Below are positions 23,036-34,358 of a stretch of 42,176 nt of DNA, one piece after another. Source of the DNA: Tubiluchus corallicola (Eukaryota > Priapulida > Priapulimorpha > Priapulimorphida > Tubiluchidae); assembly GCA_030141605.1 (NCBI GenBank), contig JAQGDQ010000102.1, forward strand, positions 1 to 42,176, written 5' to 3'. The translations under genes and the position numbers were made by a program. The notes under the pieces were generated by a model. That model saw only the letters and a program-made list of their open reading frames with translations. It was not told where the DNA came from and made no database searches. Each line of letters opens with the position of its first letter. Positions within the stretch are counted from its first letter, which is position 1.

Positions 23036-23959
23036 ATACGTTATTGGGCTAACAAGGAACAAGTTTGTAAAGGTGGATTTTATCGACTTATTAAACGATA
23101 AACCAAAACTTGATCTGGTATAAGCAAGTCATCAAGACATACACATACGCTGACTGTTTTATTCACGCATATTTATATCCTGGGGGTTGGTGCATTCCCA
23201 ACTGATAAGCTTAACCTACTTATGACACTAAACTTCTGCACGACGATTTTGTATTATGATTTTAGCTTATCCATGCTGAACGGCCTAGAAATACACAATT
23301 CCAGTCTAACTGCTAAAGCACTATTAATATATCATGTGATTTCACAAAGAACGTACATGTTGAATGCAATTACCTCTTCTATTTCGCGATAGTAGTGAGC
23401 ATGTGTTGCTTTCAGTTTTAGTGAATAATGCATTTTATTTCTTTTGGCATTTGCAGTTATAGTCGACTGAATCAGATTTATTTTCATAGTGATATCTAAG
23501 CGCTTGAGTGTAAACACGTGAGTAAGAATAGAGTACATGCTGGAAAATGTATTTTTAGTCATGTAAGTTATAAATATATGCAGTAGCATACGAGTCACGT
23601 GATTTCTGGGCTTGCAGTTTTTTATGTGCTGCCCATTTTATGATAAAACCTTGACACTGTGATATACGCAAGACAGAGCAGTGAGTGAGCAGTGAGCATA
23701 CCTACCTCTCAGGTGATCAGTTTTTGAGAACTGTTCTTGCTAAATGTACCTTAACAATAAGCAAACAGACCGAGGATTATAGAAACCTAGGTTCAGGTCA
23801 CGCCACACACATCTACAGTTGATTAGTAACTCCTGTAGTTGTGTAGTTGACTCGTGTATGTAATGTAAAGAAGTGAATAAAAATGTGCGGCTTTTACGGT
23901 GGGTTTAACTCCAAGTAACACTAAAGTCGTGGAAAAGTCACAATTTTGGCTAGAAAAAA
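23036..23959. other. no gene; weak tRNA-like segment
   Basis: A possible degenerate B box, aggttcaggtc, near 23791 lies in a segment (23660-23890) ending gtgaataaaaatgtg. It could be an old SINE. Frames at 23332-23598 (-) are unassigned. Confidence 0.35.
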
Positions 23960-24135
23960 GTTACAGTTAATTTTCGCTAGGGTTAGGGTTAGGGTAAATT
24001 TATGTTTATTTCTTTTTTTTCTATGCTTTTTTTCCTGTGACTTTTCCTGTGACTTTTGCTGCGCCTTTTTTTCCTGTAGCTTTTCCTGGGACTTTTTTCC
24101 TGTGACTTTTTTACCTGTGACTTTTTTACCTGAAT
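23960..24135. repeat. pyrimidine minisatellite beside a TTAGGG run
   Basis: From about 24030 to 24132 the plus strand repeats cttttcctgtga-like units of about 13-16 bp (cctgtgacttttcctgtgac, ttcctgtgacttttttacctg). They are all pyrimidine-rich and encode Gly-Lys-Lys-Val-Thr steps on the minus strand. Just upstream, 23979-23994 is agggttagggttaggg, a short interstitial telomere-type motif. The 82- and 94-codon frames on the two strands are repeat artefacts. Confidence 0.75.
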
Positions 24136-25299
24136 TCCCTAATAAAGATAACCAGAGACTCGTCAAGCAGCACATCTCACCCACACCCACATAACCAAAC
24201 GACATCTACTCATCCAAAGACATCAGAAAGAAACGTGACCAAGATTAGGGATTAAGACACACAAATGGGATTAGAGAATAATACATCTTGTATTTTACAG
24301 CTCTAATTCGTAAAGAAAAAATATTTTTAGATTGCTGCATGCTGTATGTTTTAGAAGCATGCTGTATGTCACTGTACTCACAATATATATACGTTTGCTA
24401 CACCAAGTTTTTCTCGCTATCTTTGCGCTTTCTTATTAGCTTCAACAAAATAACATAATACGTAATAACATAACATAATAACATAGCTATTATTGACCCT
24501 CCGCGCTGACGGAGACATGGTTAAACTATACCTTACGTACGGCCATGCCTAATAATTAGGCAGCTGATTTTATAGTTCACTGCTGTCACTTCATTACTGA
24601 TTTGGTGCTACTGTATACAGTAGTTAACGCTCACTGTTATCGTAAACAGTTTAGGGCTTTAGGCTGACGGCAGTACTGATTCCTGTAGAGTTTATTAGTG
24701 GGTCATGATAACAGCAAACTAAATATTGCAACCGGAAGTAGTTACTGTTTATGTTATACGCAATTTCCTTTAACGCATTGCGAAGCATATTAAGATATTC
24801 GTTTACTCCAGAGTTTCCTTTCCTTATGTGACCATAAGAAAAAAGTGGCTTTAGCGAACACCCTGCTCATTGAGAGAGTATCATTATGCCTTTTTATGAC
24901 GAATTATGCTATAAATACTAGTTAATAACAAATAATACTTTTACGTAAGGCCTACATTGGCGGTACGTGCACAGCTTAAACAGCACATATAAAATTAAAC
25001 CATCCTTCTATAATCACGCAACAAAATAGTGCAACAATATTACTAAATTCAGCACAAGCAAAGGTGTTAAGGTAATATTGACCGCATTTATAAGCTATTT
25101 TTACGGAACTAAAATTAGTGATCAAATTCAGATTACTGCTTGCCAGTGAAATGGCACGCGAAAATTTTGCACGACATTTGTTACTAGGAATTTGATCTTA
25201 ATTATCTAAAATCTTCTCATGTTAATTTAAATTGAAAATGACCCTGCGGTGAGATTCCATTTTCCAAAGAATAAGACGAACTTTTTAATACTGAAGACT
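24136..25299. other. no gene recognised
   Basis: AT-rich sequence. A short aacataata-type repeat lies at 24448-24485, and a perfect 16-bp palindrome, ctactgtatacagtag, at about 24608. No convincing ORF was found. Confidence 0.5.
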
Positions 25300-25665
25300 C
25301 AACAATGCTTTGTCGATACTTCCCCGGGGCCTCACCCTCCAGGGGGGCCTCGCGCCGAGGTAACTTTTTTTTGCTTTATGCGAGCATAATGCATCTTCTC
25401 TCCATCTCTCTCTCTCTTGAGCTCCGTTTGCCTTGTGCGGCTAAGTGCCGATGTTCAGCTGTTTTCGATTTTGGAATTTCTAACACCAGCTTGTCCGGAA
25501 GTGAGAGTACGGTATTACATATTGTAAAGATGTTGTCTGTTCTTTTTGATTTGACTATTTGACAAGTATTAAGGACTGGTCTTGAGAATAAAGCAGTTTT
25601 TCTTTCAATTGTTCTTTCCTTTAACAACTGTATAACTCCACATTTTCTCTTCGAAAATGCGTCTC
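25300..25665 (+). mobile_element. possible solo LTR-like segment
   Basis: The left part contains ccccggggcctcaccctcca and ggggcctcgcgccgagg, unusual here for GC and CpG. Further on, 25580-25600 has gagaataaagcag (a polyadenylation-type motif), followed by a T-rich stretch and ttctaaca near 25680. This order (promoter-like GC block, AATAAA, T-rich downstream element) resembles an LTR. No second LTR, primer-binding site or gag/pol sequence was found, so the call is tentative. Confidence 0.2.
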
Positions 25666-26719
25666 CGGCGTTCTAACAGTTCAAAAATTTTCTGGGCGCC
25701 CCCACTTCCACGGGCCTCGCTTAGGCTGAAATAGGCCCTGTTTCTGAGAATAATTAACTTTGAAACAGACAGAGCCTAGTGGGTGCTTTTTGCTGGCTTA
25801 GTAGTATTTTGTGAAATACAGGGTATAGATTCCGTGGTAATGACCTTTGGCATTTAATGAGTTAGTAGGGTACCATTGAAAATATATGATCATCAATGGT
25901 GCTATAAGTAGTTTGACAGCTCTAGCCTAGTAATAATATTTTAAATGTAAGTCACAGTGAGTGGCGTCAAATGCCACCTAGTGATTTAAGTACAGTCTTG
26001 ATGATCGATTTTCCATCGTTGCGAGAATAAGTGTACAGTTTAGATTTTATTGGTCATATAAAATGCAACTTGGTTGTTCTGACTCGATATGTACTGAAAT
26101 AATAGCAAAAAGGTAACTGAACCGTCCCCAAACCAGCCCCAGAAGTTCGTGGTATCGTGCAAAATGTGAATACGTAAAGCAGAGCACAGCTAGATCACTC
26201 AGTAGAAATGTAAGCCCACAGCCTCACATGAAAACACTACAGGCAGAAAGAGCTATCTCTGCGCCATGGTTGGTAATTATGATCAAATTACGTTAAAAGT
26301 TGACCATTTTTTCTCTTAATCGGATGCAAAACAAATGACTGTTGAATGAAAATTGGCATCTTTGCATTTGAGCATTTATTGTATTTTATGAAAGTTTCAT
26401 AGAGCTCGTCTCTGCTTCATCGACTAGCAAAATTATTTACACTTTATTTAGTTTGGTACTTTTACTGAGCCGTGAGGTAAAATAATTTATTTGATATTTA
26501 CATGATTTGTTTGTTTCATAGAAATTATATTTTATCTCACCACTGATAATTTATGTTTAATTTTTATGCGAACTGTAAACTATAAACAGCTGCTGACAAA
26601 AATGACAGTCGATGCGAAATTGTCGTTTTTTAGACTACTGATCCTTGCAAAATAATTAAACTAATTAACAACTCGGTTCTTTTATCAGACATAGCTGTGT
26701 TATAGGATAAATGCTTCTA
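25666..26719. other. no gene recognised
   Basis: A small GC-rich patch, gggcgcccccacttccacgg, at 25694 is followed by ordinary AT-rich sequence. No ORF or repeat was recognised. Confidence 0.45.
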
Positions 26720-27894
<1,175 letters not shown>

Positions 27895-28065
27895 GTTTAT
27901 AGTTTATAGTTCTATTGACGAAGGACACAACACAACAGACAATACAAATTACATGAAAAAAATCACAGAACATACAAAGCATCCCAACACTTGGGTATAA
28001 TTGTTAAACAGTAAGAGAAACAATAGAGGTTAAACAGTAAATAATATTTGTGCGTTTACAAAAAT
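27895..28065 (-). repeat. possible retroposon 3' end
   Basis: A duplicated tatagttta at 27895-27910 is followed by ttctattgacgaaggacaca and an A-rich stretch (caatacaaattacatgaaaa). This is the look of a reversed LINE 3' end, similar in style to 37660-38060. No protein remnant was recognised. Confidence 0.3.
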
Positions 28066-30208
28066 CATGTTATCAAGTTTCAGATCCAATTAACACAAGC
28101 TAGAGGTAGGTAGACTATACTATAATATAGTATATTAGGTATACTATAATACATGCATAAGCCTTACACACAGGTTCATTACACTTTATTATAATATTGT
28201 ACAGGAAAATTCACATTTGGGGTGTTATGGAGACCACGGCGCTAAAAATACTTTTGGCTATGGAGTTAACTAGCTAGAACCGGTCCGGTTTTTATTCATT
28301 TGGTAATGAACACCATGTTGGAAAAAAGTGGAACAATACAGAAAATAACTATGGGAAACTCTAATAAATGATGTACTTAGTAAATAGAAGCTTGGGACAT
28401 GTTTTTAACACCGTATACAACCCACCACACTACAATAAAGACATGGCAAAGATAATGTTGCATTAACAAAAGTAAAAATGTCGGTTAATACGTTTCGTCT
28501 ATTGTGATGGAAGTTTGTGACGTCCGTGACATCAGTCTGGAATATAAGAACTACCGAACAGCATTGCAACCCGTTTTGATATCGTTGACTGTATTCTAGT
28601 ATGATTTTGTGTAAGTCCCATACTTAGGCTGCGTCAGTAGCTTAATTTAGTTAATTACTTATGTTGATTGAATGAGTCATTAGTTAATTACTCAATAAGC
28701 GAATTTAGCTATTATAACGAAGCAAATTGTGATTGTAGATATATGAGCATGCATCTATTTAGCTCTGGGAAGGGTCCCACCTCATACCTGTCCTAGATCT
28801 CCTTTACAGGAAAGCAAGTGATTGGTTATACCCTCAACTGAACAGGCTATCTAGTCAATAAACTGTCATGTTAAAGGACAAGGTCATCCAGTTTTACCTG
28901 TTCTAGAAATTGAAACCAGGTTCAAGACAGTGTGTCGAACGTGCTAAGCCAGTGAAGTCGTCAAATATGGCTTCCGACGAATATTTATTAACAATCGAGT
29001 TCAAGACTTAATTGCTGTGGCGACAGAAAGTGATTAAAGGGCACTGACACAGCAAAGGGTTAGGTGTTCGAGCCGTGAGGCGAAAACGATAATAAACTGG
29101 CTATTGTTCGTTATCTGACGTACTGCTGTAAACGGAGATTCGGGCCTGATGCAGAAACAACCAGGCGATGACCAGACGTTGTATCAATGGTAGTTTCACG
29201 AGCTCCACGAGTCATGACTCCACTGCACTCCACTAGGATTGGAGAAGTAACAGCACACGACTCCGGTACAGACATTGTAGAAGTGGCCACGTAAGATTCC
29301 ACCCCCTGCTCGAGCTTTGGAAGAGTATCTTCTCAAGACTCCACGAAGTTCGCATACCGGTTAGTCACGTTATTCCAGCTTCCAGAATGATGGAGAACGT
29401 CAAACGACAGCTTCCGACTGCAGTCACTACAACTGATAAGTATACTTACCTTACATCCCTTCCTATACCTGGGATGGGCTAACTAGTCTTCTGTTTATCT
29501 TAGGTTATCTAGAAACGTTGTTTGTAATTATAACAACTTTGTTGTTGTTTTGGATTAAAGTTTTAGTTCTTATTACCTCATTAAACCAAGAATTTATCGG
29601 TAATATTAAAAACTGTTTCGTTTGCTTCTATTTGGAATACATGTCTGTGAACTATGCTTAAATGGAAAGATTCACTGAACCCACGCGTCAGCACGTCTCG
29701 GAAATTAGTAGAAATAAAGTGTTTGTGGTGTCATAACGAAAGCGCCCCATATCACAAGTGACGCCCATGTATTACAAATGGTATCACAAAGTTATTGTAC
29801 ATACTAATTAGTCGTGATAATGATCGATTTCATTTTGCACAGATACAGCATGATTTAACTTTGGCGCAACCAGGTTAGCACTAGCTAAGCTTGAACTTAA
29901 AATAGCTACACATAGGGATTTCAAGATCCCAATTTTGTTCATTTTTGCGAGCAACATTCTGATTCTTCGTGAGTCGCACCATCTGATATCCGTCAAAGTT
30001 TTCTACAAAACGTTAAATGCAAAATCACTTTTAAAGAAGCAATGAAATAAATTACAGCAAAATATTGCAAATGCCGTGTAATTGCATGCGATGATAATAT
30101 CTTAATAATATTATGTTATATTATAATGTTAATGATATGGTTCATTGGTAATCAACTTTTAAAATACTTTGCTACTGACTGTATAATAGATCTACTGTAA
30201 TTTTTCAG
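28066..30208. other. upstream region of the sulfotransferase gene
   Basis: No protein-coding exon is recognised here. 28100-28150 is a TATAC-rich near-palindromic stretch. 28930-29450 is clearly richer in GC than its flanks and lacks long frames. It holds a tRNA-like word, gtgttcgagccg, near 29062 and an aataaac motif near 29092, so it may be an untranslated first exon or promoter region of the downstream gene, or part of an LTR element. The interval ends at a polypyrimidine-AG (aatttttcag, 30199-30208) that could be a 3' splice site in front of the 5'UTR. Confidence 0.35.
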
Positions 30209-30219
30209 TTTCTCTGACA

Positions 30220-30255
30220 ATGCAGTCTGTTGACAGACCAAGGAAGCCATTTTGA
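30220..30255 (+). promoter_or_regulatory. candidate upstream ORF in 5' leader
   Basis: An 11-codon frame (MQSVDRPRKPF, then TGA) begins 44 bases before the proposed start codon of the sulfotransferase and ends 8 bases before it. If the transcript includes this segment (a possible 3' splice site lies at 30208), it could lower translation or force reinitiation at 30264. Confidence 0.3.
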
Positions 30256-30263
30256 TCTCTGAC

Positions 30264-30393
30264 ATGTCAGCTTGTCGACTCAATGCTGAATACTTGAACG
30301 CAAGGAGATGCTTGCTTTTTATTACATTCTTAACTGCTGTGGCCTGGGTAGTGTTCGCCTATTCTCCGTACACATCCCAGTACAAGTACAACG
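30264..30393 (+). CDS. sulfotransferase exon 1: type II membrane anchor
   Basis: Encodes 43 residues plus one base of the next codon. The layout is a short cytoplasmic tail with basic residues (MSACRLNAEYLNARRC), a hydrophobic helix at about residues 16-33 (LLFITFLTAVAWVVFAY), and a Tyr-rich start of the luminal stem (SPYTSQYKYN). This is the signal-anchor plan of Golgi sulfotransferases. The exon ends at AACG with the 5' splice site GTAGGTATG (intron from 30394), which is phase 1 and fits the phase-1 acceptor at 34358; the joined codon is GAG. An alternative donor, TAG|GTATGC, is phase 2 and would break the frame. The ATG at 30264 is chosen because an earlier ATG (30220) opens only an 11-codon frame. 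The link to exon 2 is inferred, not proven. Confidence 0.7.
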
Positions 30394-30588
30394 GTAGGTA
30401 TGCTGCTCTATCGACAGAGAAAACATTTTTATCGTTTTAAGATTCTTTGAATTGATGACTAAACGCTGTGCCACTGTATTGGTTATTACAGCTGTGAATT
30501 TCAGACAGTTCAGTCTTCAAACATTAATGGTTTCAGGAAGCAATTGATTAGTTCTGAACGCGTGGGCAAAACTGCGCCAAATAAGAGG

Positions 30589-30758
30589 TACTGTAATTAG
30601 ATACTCCAATTAGATACCTTTAATTAGATACTGTAATTAGACACCTTTAATTAGATACTGTAATTAGATATCTGTAATTAGATACCTGTAATTAGATACT
30701 GTAATTAGATACCTTTAATTAGATACCTGTAATTAGATACTGTAATTAGATACCTGTA
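30589..30758. repeat. 13-14 bp minisatellite (taattagatac)
   Basis: About a dozen copies of a 13-14 bp unit alternating ctgtaattagata and cctttaattagata, with one agacac variant. It lies within the proposed intron, about 200 bp after the 5' splice site. Confidence 0.95.
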
Positions 30759-31039
30759 AGACTATTAGTACGTTAGGGCGTTACTGTTAGTACGTTAGTA
30801 CTGTGAGAATGTGGTTTGGATCAGCCCTCAAATTGTAACATTTACTCATTCAGTCTCACGCTAGAACAGTTACATCAGTTTCTTCAAGTAACAAATATCT
30901 ATTGCGAACACAGTGATTCTAAGATTGTAATTCTAGGACCTGTCCGTTCTTACTGTTGATTGTAAAATCTGGAACAACGCCACATTTTGCAGTCGGCGGT
31001 AGATTCAGACACGTCGACCTCCGCAGAAATTCTGAGTGG

Positions 31040-31265
31040 AACATTGGCCTATACGCACGACAAGCATGCAGTCATTTGGGCTCTGGCAATTTTACTATTT
31101 CCTCTTCTAAAGGTCCCTGGTTCAATCCCGATTTCCGCACCGCTTGTGGACACTTTTAGCTGACTGCATAAAAGGATTGAATTTGTAAAGAGCATGAAGT
31201 ATATTAGACTGAGGTTAGTGTAGTCTGTTGCAGGCTTGTTCACTCTGACGGTTGAAAGAAAGAAC
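31040..31265 (+). repeat. tRNA-derived SINE remnant
   Basis: Contains gtccctggttcaatcccgat at 31112-31131, with a good RNA polymerase III B box (ggttcaatccc). It is preceded by ttgggctctggcaat, as in the anticodon-arm part of tRNA-like SINE heads. The minus-strand frame reads GAEIGIEPGTFRRGNSKIA, the familiar spurious peptide produced by such B boxes. The A box is degraded. The 3' end is not clear. Confidence 0.5.
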
Positions 31266-31269
31266 ATGA

Positions 31270-33017
31270 AATCGTGTTAGACTTTAGTTCTATTTACACA
31301 TATTGTACTATTATTTACAGGGGATAATACACATGCTGAACATTCAACAACAATCCTCAAGAATGAAAAAACCCAGGCTGGCCTTGGTAGAGTTACCCAA
31401 GTCACATGCATCCACTGAGCTTACCTGATTGGCTAGTAAAACGCACTAGCAATCAATACTACCATACATAGGAAGCCCAGCAGGTACAGGTGACTTAGCA
31501 GAACAGACCAAGGCCATAACCTGGACTAAACTTGACTCAGTTCAATAATAAATAATGTTAAATGTAGGTGGCAGCACATATTAAATTATTATTATACTAT
31601 TTTAAATTAAGAGTCGCAAATGAAATGTGCGACAAATCCTTCTAGGCAGCGTAAGAACCAACATTCTGCCTCTAAATTAAAAATACGTTATGTTGTATGG
31701 TTTGAACAAACTTACTGAAACGCTGCACCAGCAGAGGATCATGATGATTGCATTCGGGATGTTTTTGTGCCAGTGGCCTACTTTGCACAGTCGAACTTTC
31801 GCTTTGCAGCTGTATATAACTACTGCATTTGTTTGTAATTTCTTGGGGGGTACTGGTGAGTATACAGTAAAAAATGGCTGTACTGACGCTACCCAGCATG
31901 TGAGCAGCAAATACGTAATGTGAGCTCAACGCCAGAGTGATACGCGGCCTTTTGACCATCGTAAACCAAGAATTAGGATTTCCACCTGGTACCGAAATCA
32001 TGAGTTAAGAGCCGGCTAGGGGTCGGGGCGGAGCCCTTAAAACCCCTAGAGTTTTTCGAAAAACCGACGGAACAATGGATGTATGGCTGAATTTCGGGAG
32101 ACTCCGGCTCAAATCCGTGGTGGCAACCCTACCAAGAATAACAACACAAAATTAAAAATATTACTTGTGTAACGTTTCTCAGTTTTGTTAAGATATATAT
32201 ATACATTATACATAACCTACGCACGGATTTGTAGTCGTTAATAACGTTAGAGAATAATTTTTAGCTTTTTGTACTGCGTATAGGTGCTTATGCGACAGAA
32301 ATTGTGTTTTAGCAAACATGGTACTATTTACTTTACTGAGACAGTTATGTATTTGCACGAGGATCAGTTTAACTAATACTTTAATTAGTTGCTTTAATAA
32401 AAATTGATTTCAGTTTATGGCACTTTCACAAATATTGTAGTGCAAAGTACATTTGTTTGTAATTTTTAAGGTTTTAAATTCGTTTTAATGTGACTTTATA
32501 GAAACTAAATAAACTAGACATCATGAGTATCATAAAATGCCTTGGATCGTCATTCGTCAGATCAAATTTCATAAAGACAAAAAATTACATAAAAGTGTTG
32601 TTTTAAAACTCAGTAAATTTTACTTTAACCTAGCTTACGAATGCGTCAGGTTGCCTATGGTTTCAGAAGTAGAAGAACAGACACAACATATTTGAAAAAA
32701 AATTACTATCGTAAAACTGTTTTTCAGCTTTCTCAGTTGCATTAAAGTAATTCTAGCGTTCACACGAAATGTTGACGTGTGAATGAAAAAACGTCTTGTA
32801 GTTAGCAAATAGGCACGTCGTGAATTTGTTCACAGCCGTTTGAACGGCAAGTAAGAAATAGCCAATAGACTATATAGAGGGTCTTTAGAAGTAGGGTGCA
32901 CTGTGCTTTGCGCAGTGAATGCGAGGTGCTCGTTGAAAATCTGCTGGTTTCTAGTGGCAAGGATTTAGCCTGAAAAGAAGATTGTGCTCTTGTGAGACTT
33001 GCCATATTCATAATTGT
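31270..33017. other. intron sequence, no gene recognised
   Basis: 31672-32001 has overlapping open frames on both strands (up to 109 codons, minus) that could not be assigned. 31990-32135 is richer in GC and contains a second possible B box (ggctcaaatccgtgg) near 32107 followed by caaccctacc, perhaps another old SINE. The rest is plain AT-rich sequence. Confidence 0.4.
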
Positions 33018-34268
33018 AAAGAAGACAAAGTGTCCTTTAAATCTCAGAAACTTTTATTCTTCCAGAAGCTTTCGTCTTTCACAGACTTCGTCAGCTGAAA
33101 GTACTCGGACTTCGTCAGCTGAAAGTACACGGACTTCGTCAGCTGAAAGTACTCGGACTTCGTCAGCTGAAAGTACTCGGACTTCGTCAGCTGAAAGTAC
33201 TCGGACTTCGTCAGCTGAAAGTACTCGGACTTCGTCAGCTGAAAGTACTCGGACTTCGTCAGCTGAAAGTACACGGACTTCGTCAGCTGAAAGTACTCGG
33301 ACTTCGTCAGCTGAAAGTACTCGGACTTCGTCAGCTGAAAGTACTCGGACTTCGTCAGCTGAAAGTACTCGGACTTCGTCAGCTGAAAGTACTCGGACTT
33401 CGTCAGCTGAAAGTACTCGGACTTCGTCAGCTGAAAGTACACGGACTTCGTCAGCTGAAAGTACTCGGACTTCGTCAGCTGAAAGTTCTCGGACTTCGTC
33501 AGCTGAAAGTACTCGGACTTCGTCAGCTGAAAGTACTCGGACTTCGTCAGCTGAAAGTACTCGGACTTCGTCAGCTGAAAGTACACGGACTTCGTCAGCT
33601 GAAAGTACTCGGACTTCGTCAGCTGAAAGTACACGGACTTCGTCAGCTGAAAGTACTCGGACTTCGTCAGCTGAAAGTACTCGGACTTCGTCAGCTGAAA
33701 GTACACGGACTTCGTCAGCTGAAAGTACACGGACTTCGTCAGCTGAAAGTACACGGACTTCGTCAGCTGAAAGTACTCGGACTTCGTCAGCTGAAACCGA
33801 CTCGTCAGCTGAAAGTACGAAAGTACTCGGACTTCGTCAGCTGAAAGTACACGGACTTCGTCAGCTGAAAGTACTCGGACTTCGTCAGCTGAAAGTTCTC
33901 GGACTTCGTCAGCTGAAAGTACTCGGACTTCGTCAGCTGAAAGTACTCGGACTTCGTCAGCTGAAAGTACTCGGACTTCGTCAGCTGAAAGTACTCGGAC
34001 TTCGTCAGCTGAAAGTTCTCGGACTTCGTCAGCTGAAAGTACTCGGACTTCGTCAGCTGAAAGTACTCGGACTTCGTCAGCTGAAAGTACTCGGACTTCG
34101 TCAGCTGAAAGTACACGGACTTCGTCAGCTGAAAGTACTCGGACTTCGTCAGCTGAAAGTACTCGGACTACGTCAGCTGAAACTACTTTTTCAGCTGACG
34201 AAGTCCGTGTAGGACGAAAGCTTCTGGAAAAATAAGTTTTTGAGATTTAAAGGACACGTCTTCTTTGT
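33018..34268. mobile_element. foldback-like element: inverted arms around a 24-bp array
   Basis: The left arm (33018 to about 33100) contains gtgtcctttaaatctca and ccagaagctttcgtc. It matches the reverse complement of the right arm (about 34186-34268) over some 80 bases with a few mismatches and small gaps. The match includes an inverted copy of the tandem unit itself at 34190-34212. Between the arms is a long tandem array. This is the layout of foldback elements, whose inverted ends carry tandem repeats. No transposase is encoded. Target-site duplication is not obvious. It sits in the intron just upstream of the catalytic exon. Confidence 0.7.
33085..34185. repeat. 24-bp tandem array
   Basis: About 45 copies of a 24-bp unit starting acttcgtcagctgaaagt and ending actcgg, acacgg or tctcgg. 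An irregular block at 33793-33830 (ctgaaaccgactcgtcagct, then a duplicated acgaaagt) divides it and shifts the frame. Because 24 is a multiple of three and the unit lacks stops in several frames, long repeat-only frames arise: Ser-Ser-Ala-Glu-Ser-Thr-Arg-Thr (+), Leu-Arg-Gln-Leu-Lys-Val-Leu-Gly (+), and Tyr-Phe-Gln-Leu-Thr-Lys-Ser-Glu/Val (-). Intronic position, inverted arms and lack of non-repeat sequence argue against these being proteins. Confidence 0.97.
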
Positions 34269-34358
34269 GATAAGGGTTTTAATCAACTTAGCTGACAAGG
34301 AGACAAGGTTTGTCTTTAAACTTTACAATTATTTTCACTGCAACATTTTTATTTTCAG

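Larger units (their letters stand above)
30394..34358 (+). other. proposed phase-1 intron of the sulfotransferase
   Basis: The intron is 3965 bp, starting GTAGGTATG and ending in a good pyrimidine tract, catttttattttcag. It contains a 13-14 bp minisatellite, a tRNA-like SINE, a G-rich segment near 32010-32060 (ggggtcggggcggagccc), several unassigned frames (31672-32001), and an inverted-arm 24-bp tandem array whose right end is only about 90 bp from the acceptor. Confidence 0.7.

Noticed and set aside
23946-24205. Lys/Gln/Glu-rich and Phe/Cys-rich frames
   Set aside because: They arise from the pyrimidine minisatellite.
29050-29075. tRNA gene suggested by gtgttcgagccg
   Set aside because: No A box or cloverleaf could be built around it.
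31049-31267. 72-codon minus-strand frame containing GIEPGTFRR
   Set aside because: This peptide is a known by-product of tRNA-like SINE B boxes read on the opposite strand.
31672-32001. Overlapping frames of 77-109 codons on both strands
   Set aside because: No domain is recognised, and they lie inside the proposed intron with unrelated frames open on opposite strands.
32992-34212. 406-codon open frame of Ser-Ser-Ala-Glu-Ser-Thr-Arg-Thr repeats, and the antisense 236-codon frame
   Set aside because: Both are made wholly by the 24-bp tandem array, which is bounded by inverted arms and lies in an intron. There is no unique coding sequence.
34310-34358. Start of the sulfotransferase at a TTG codon, adding 16 residues
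   Set aside because: The codon is TTG, and the segment is a pyrimidine-rich tract ending in CAG. A splice acceptor with a phase-matched upstream donor explains it better.
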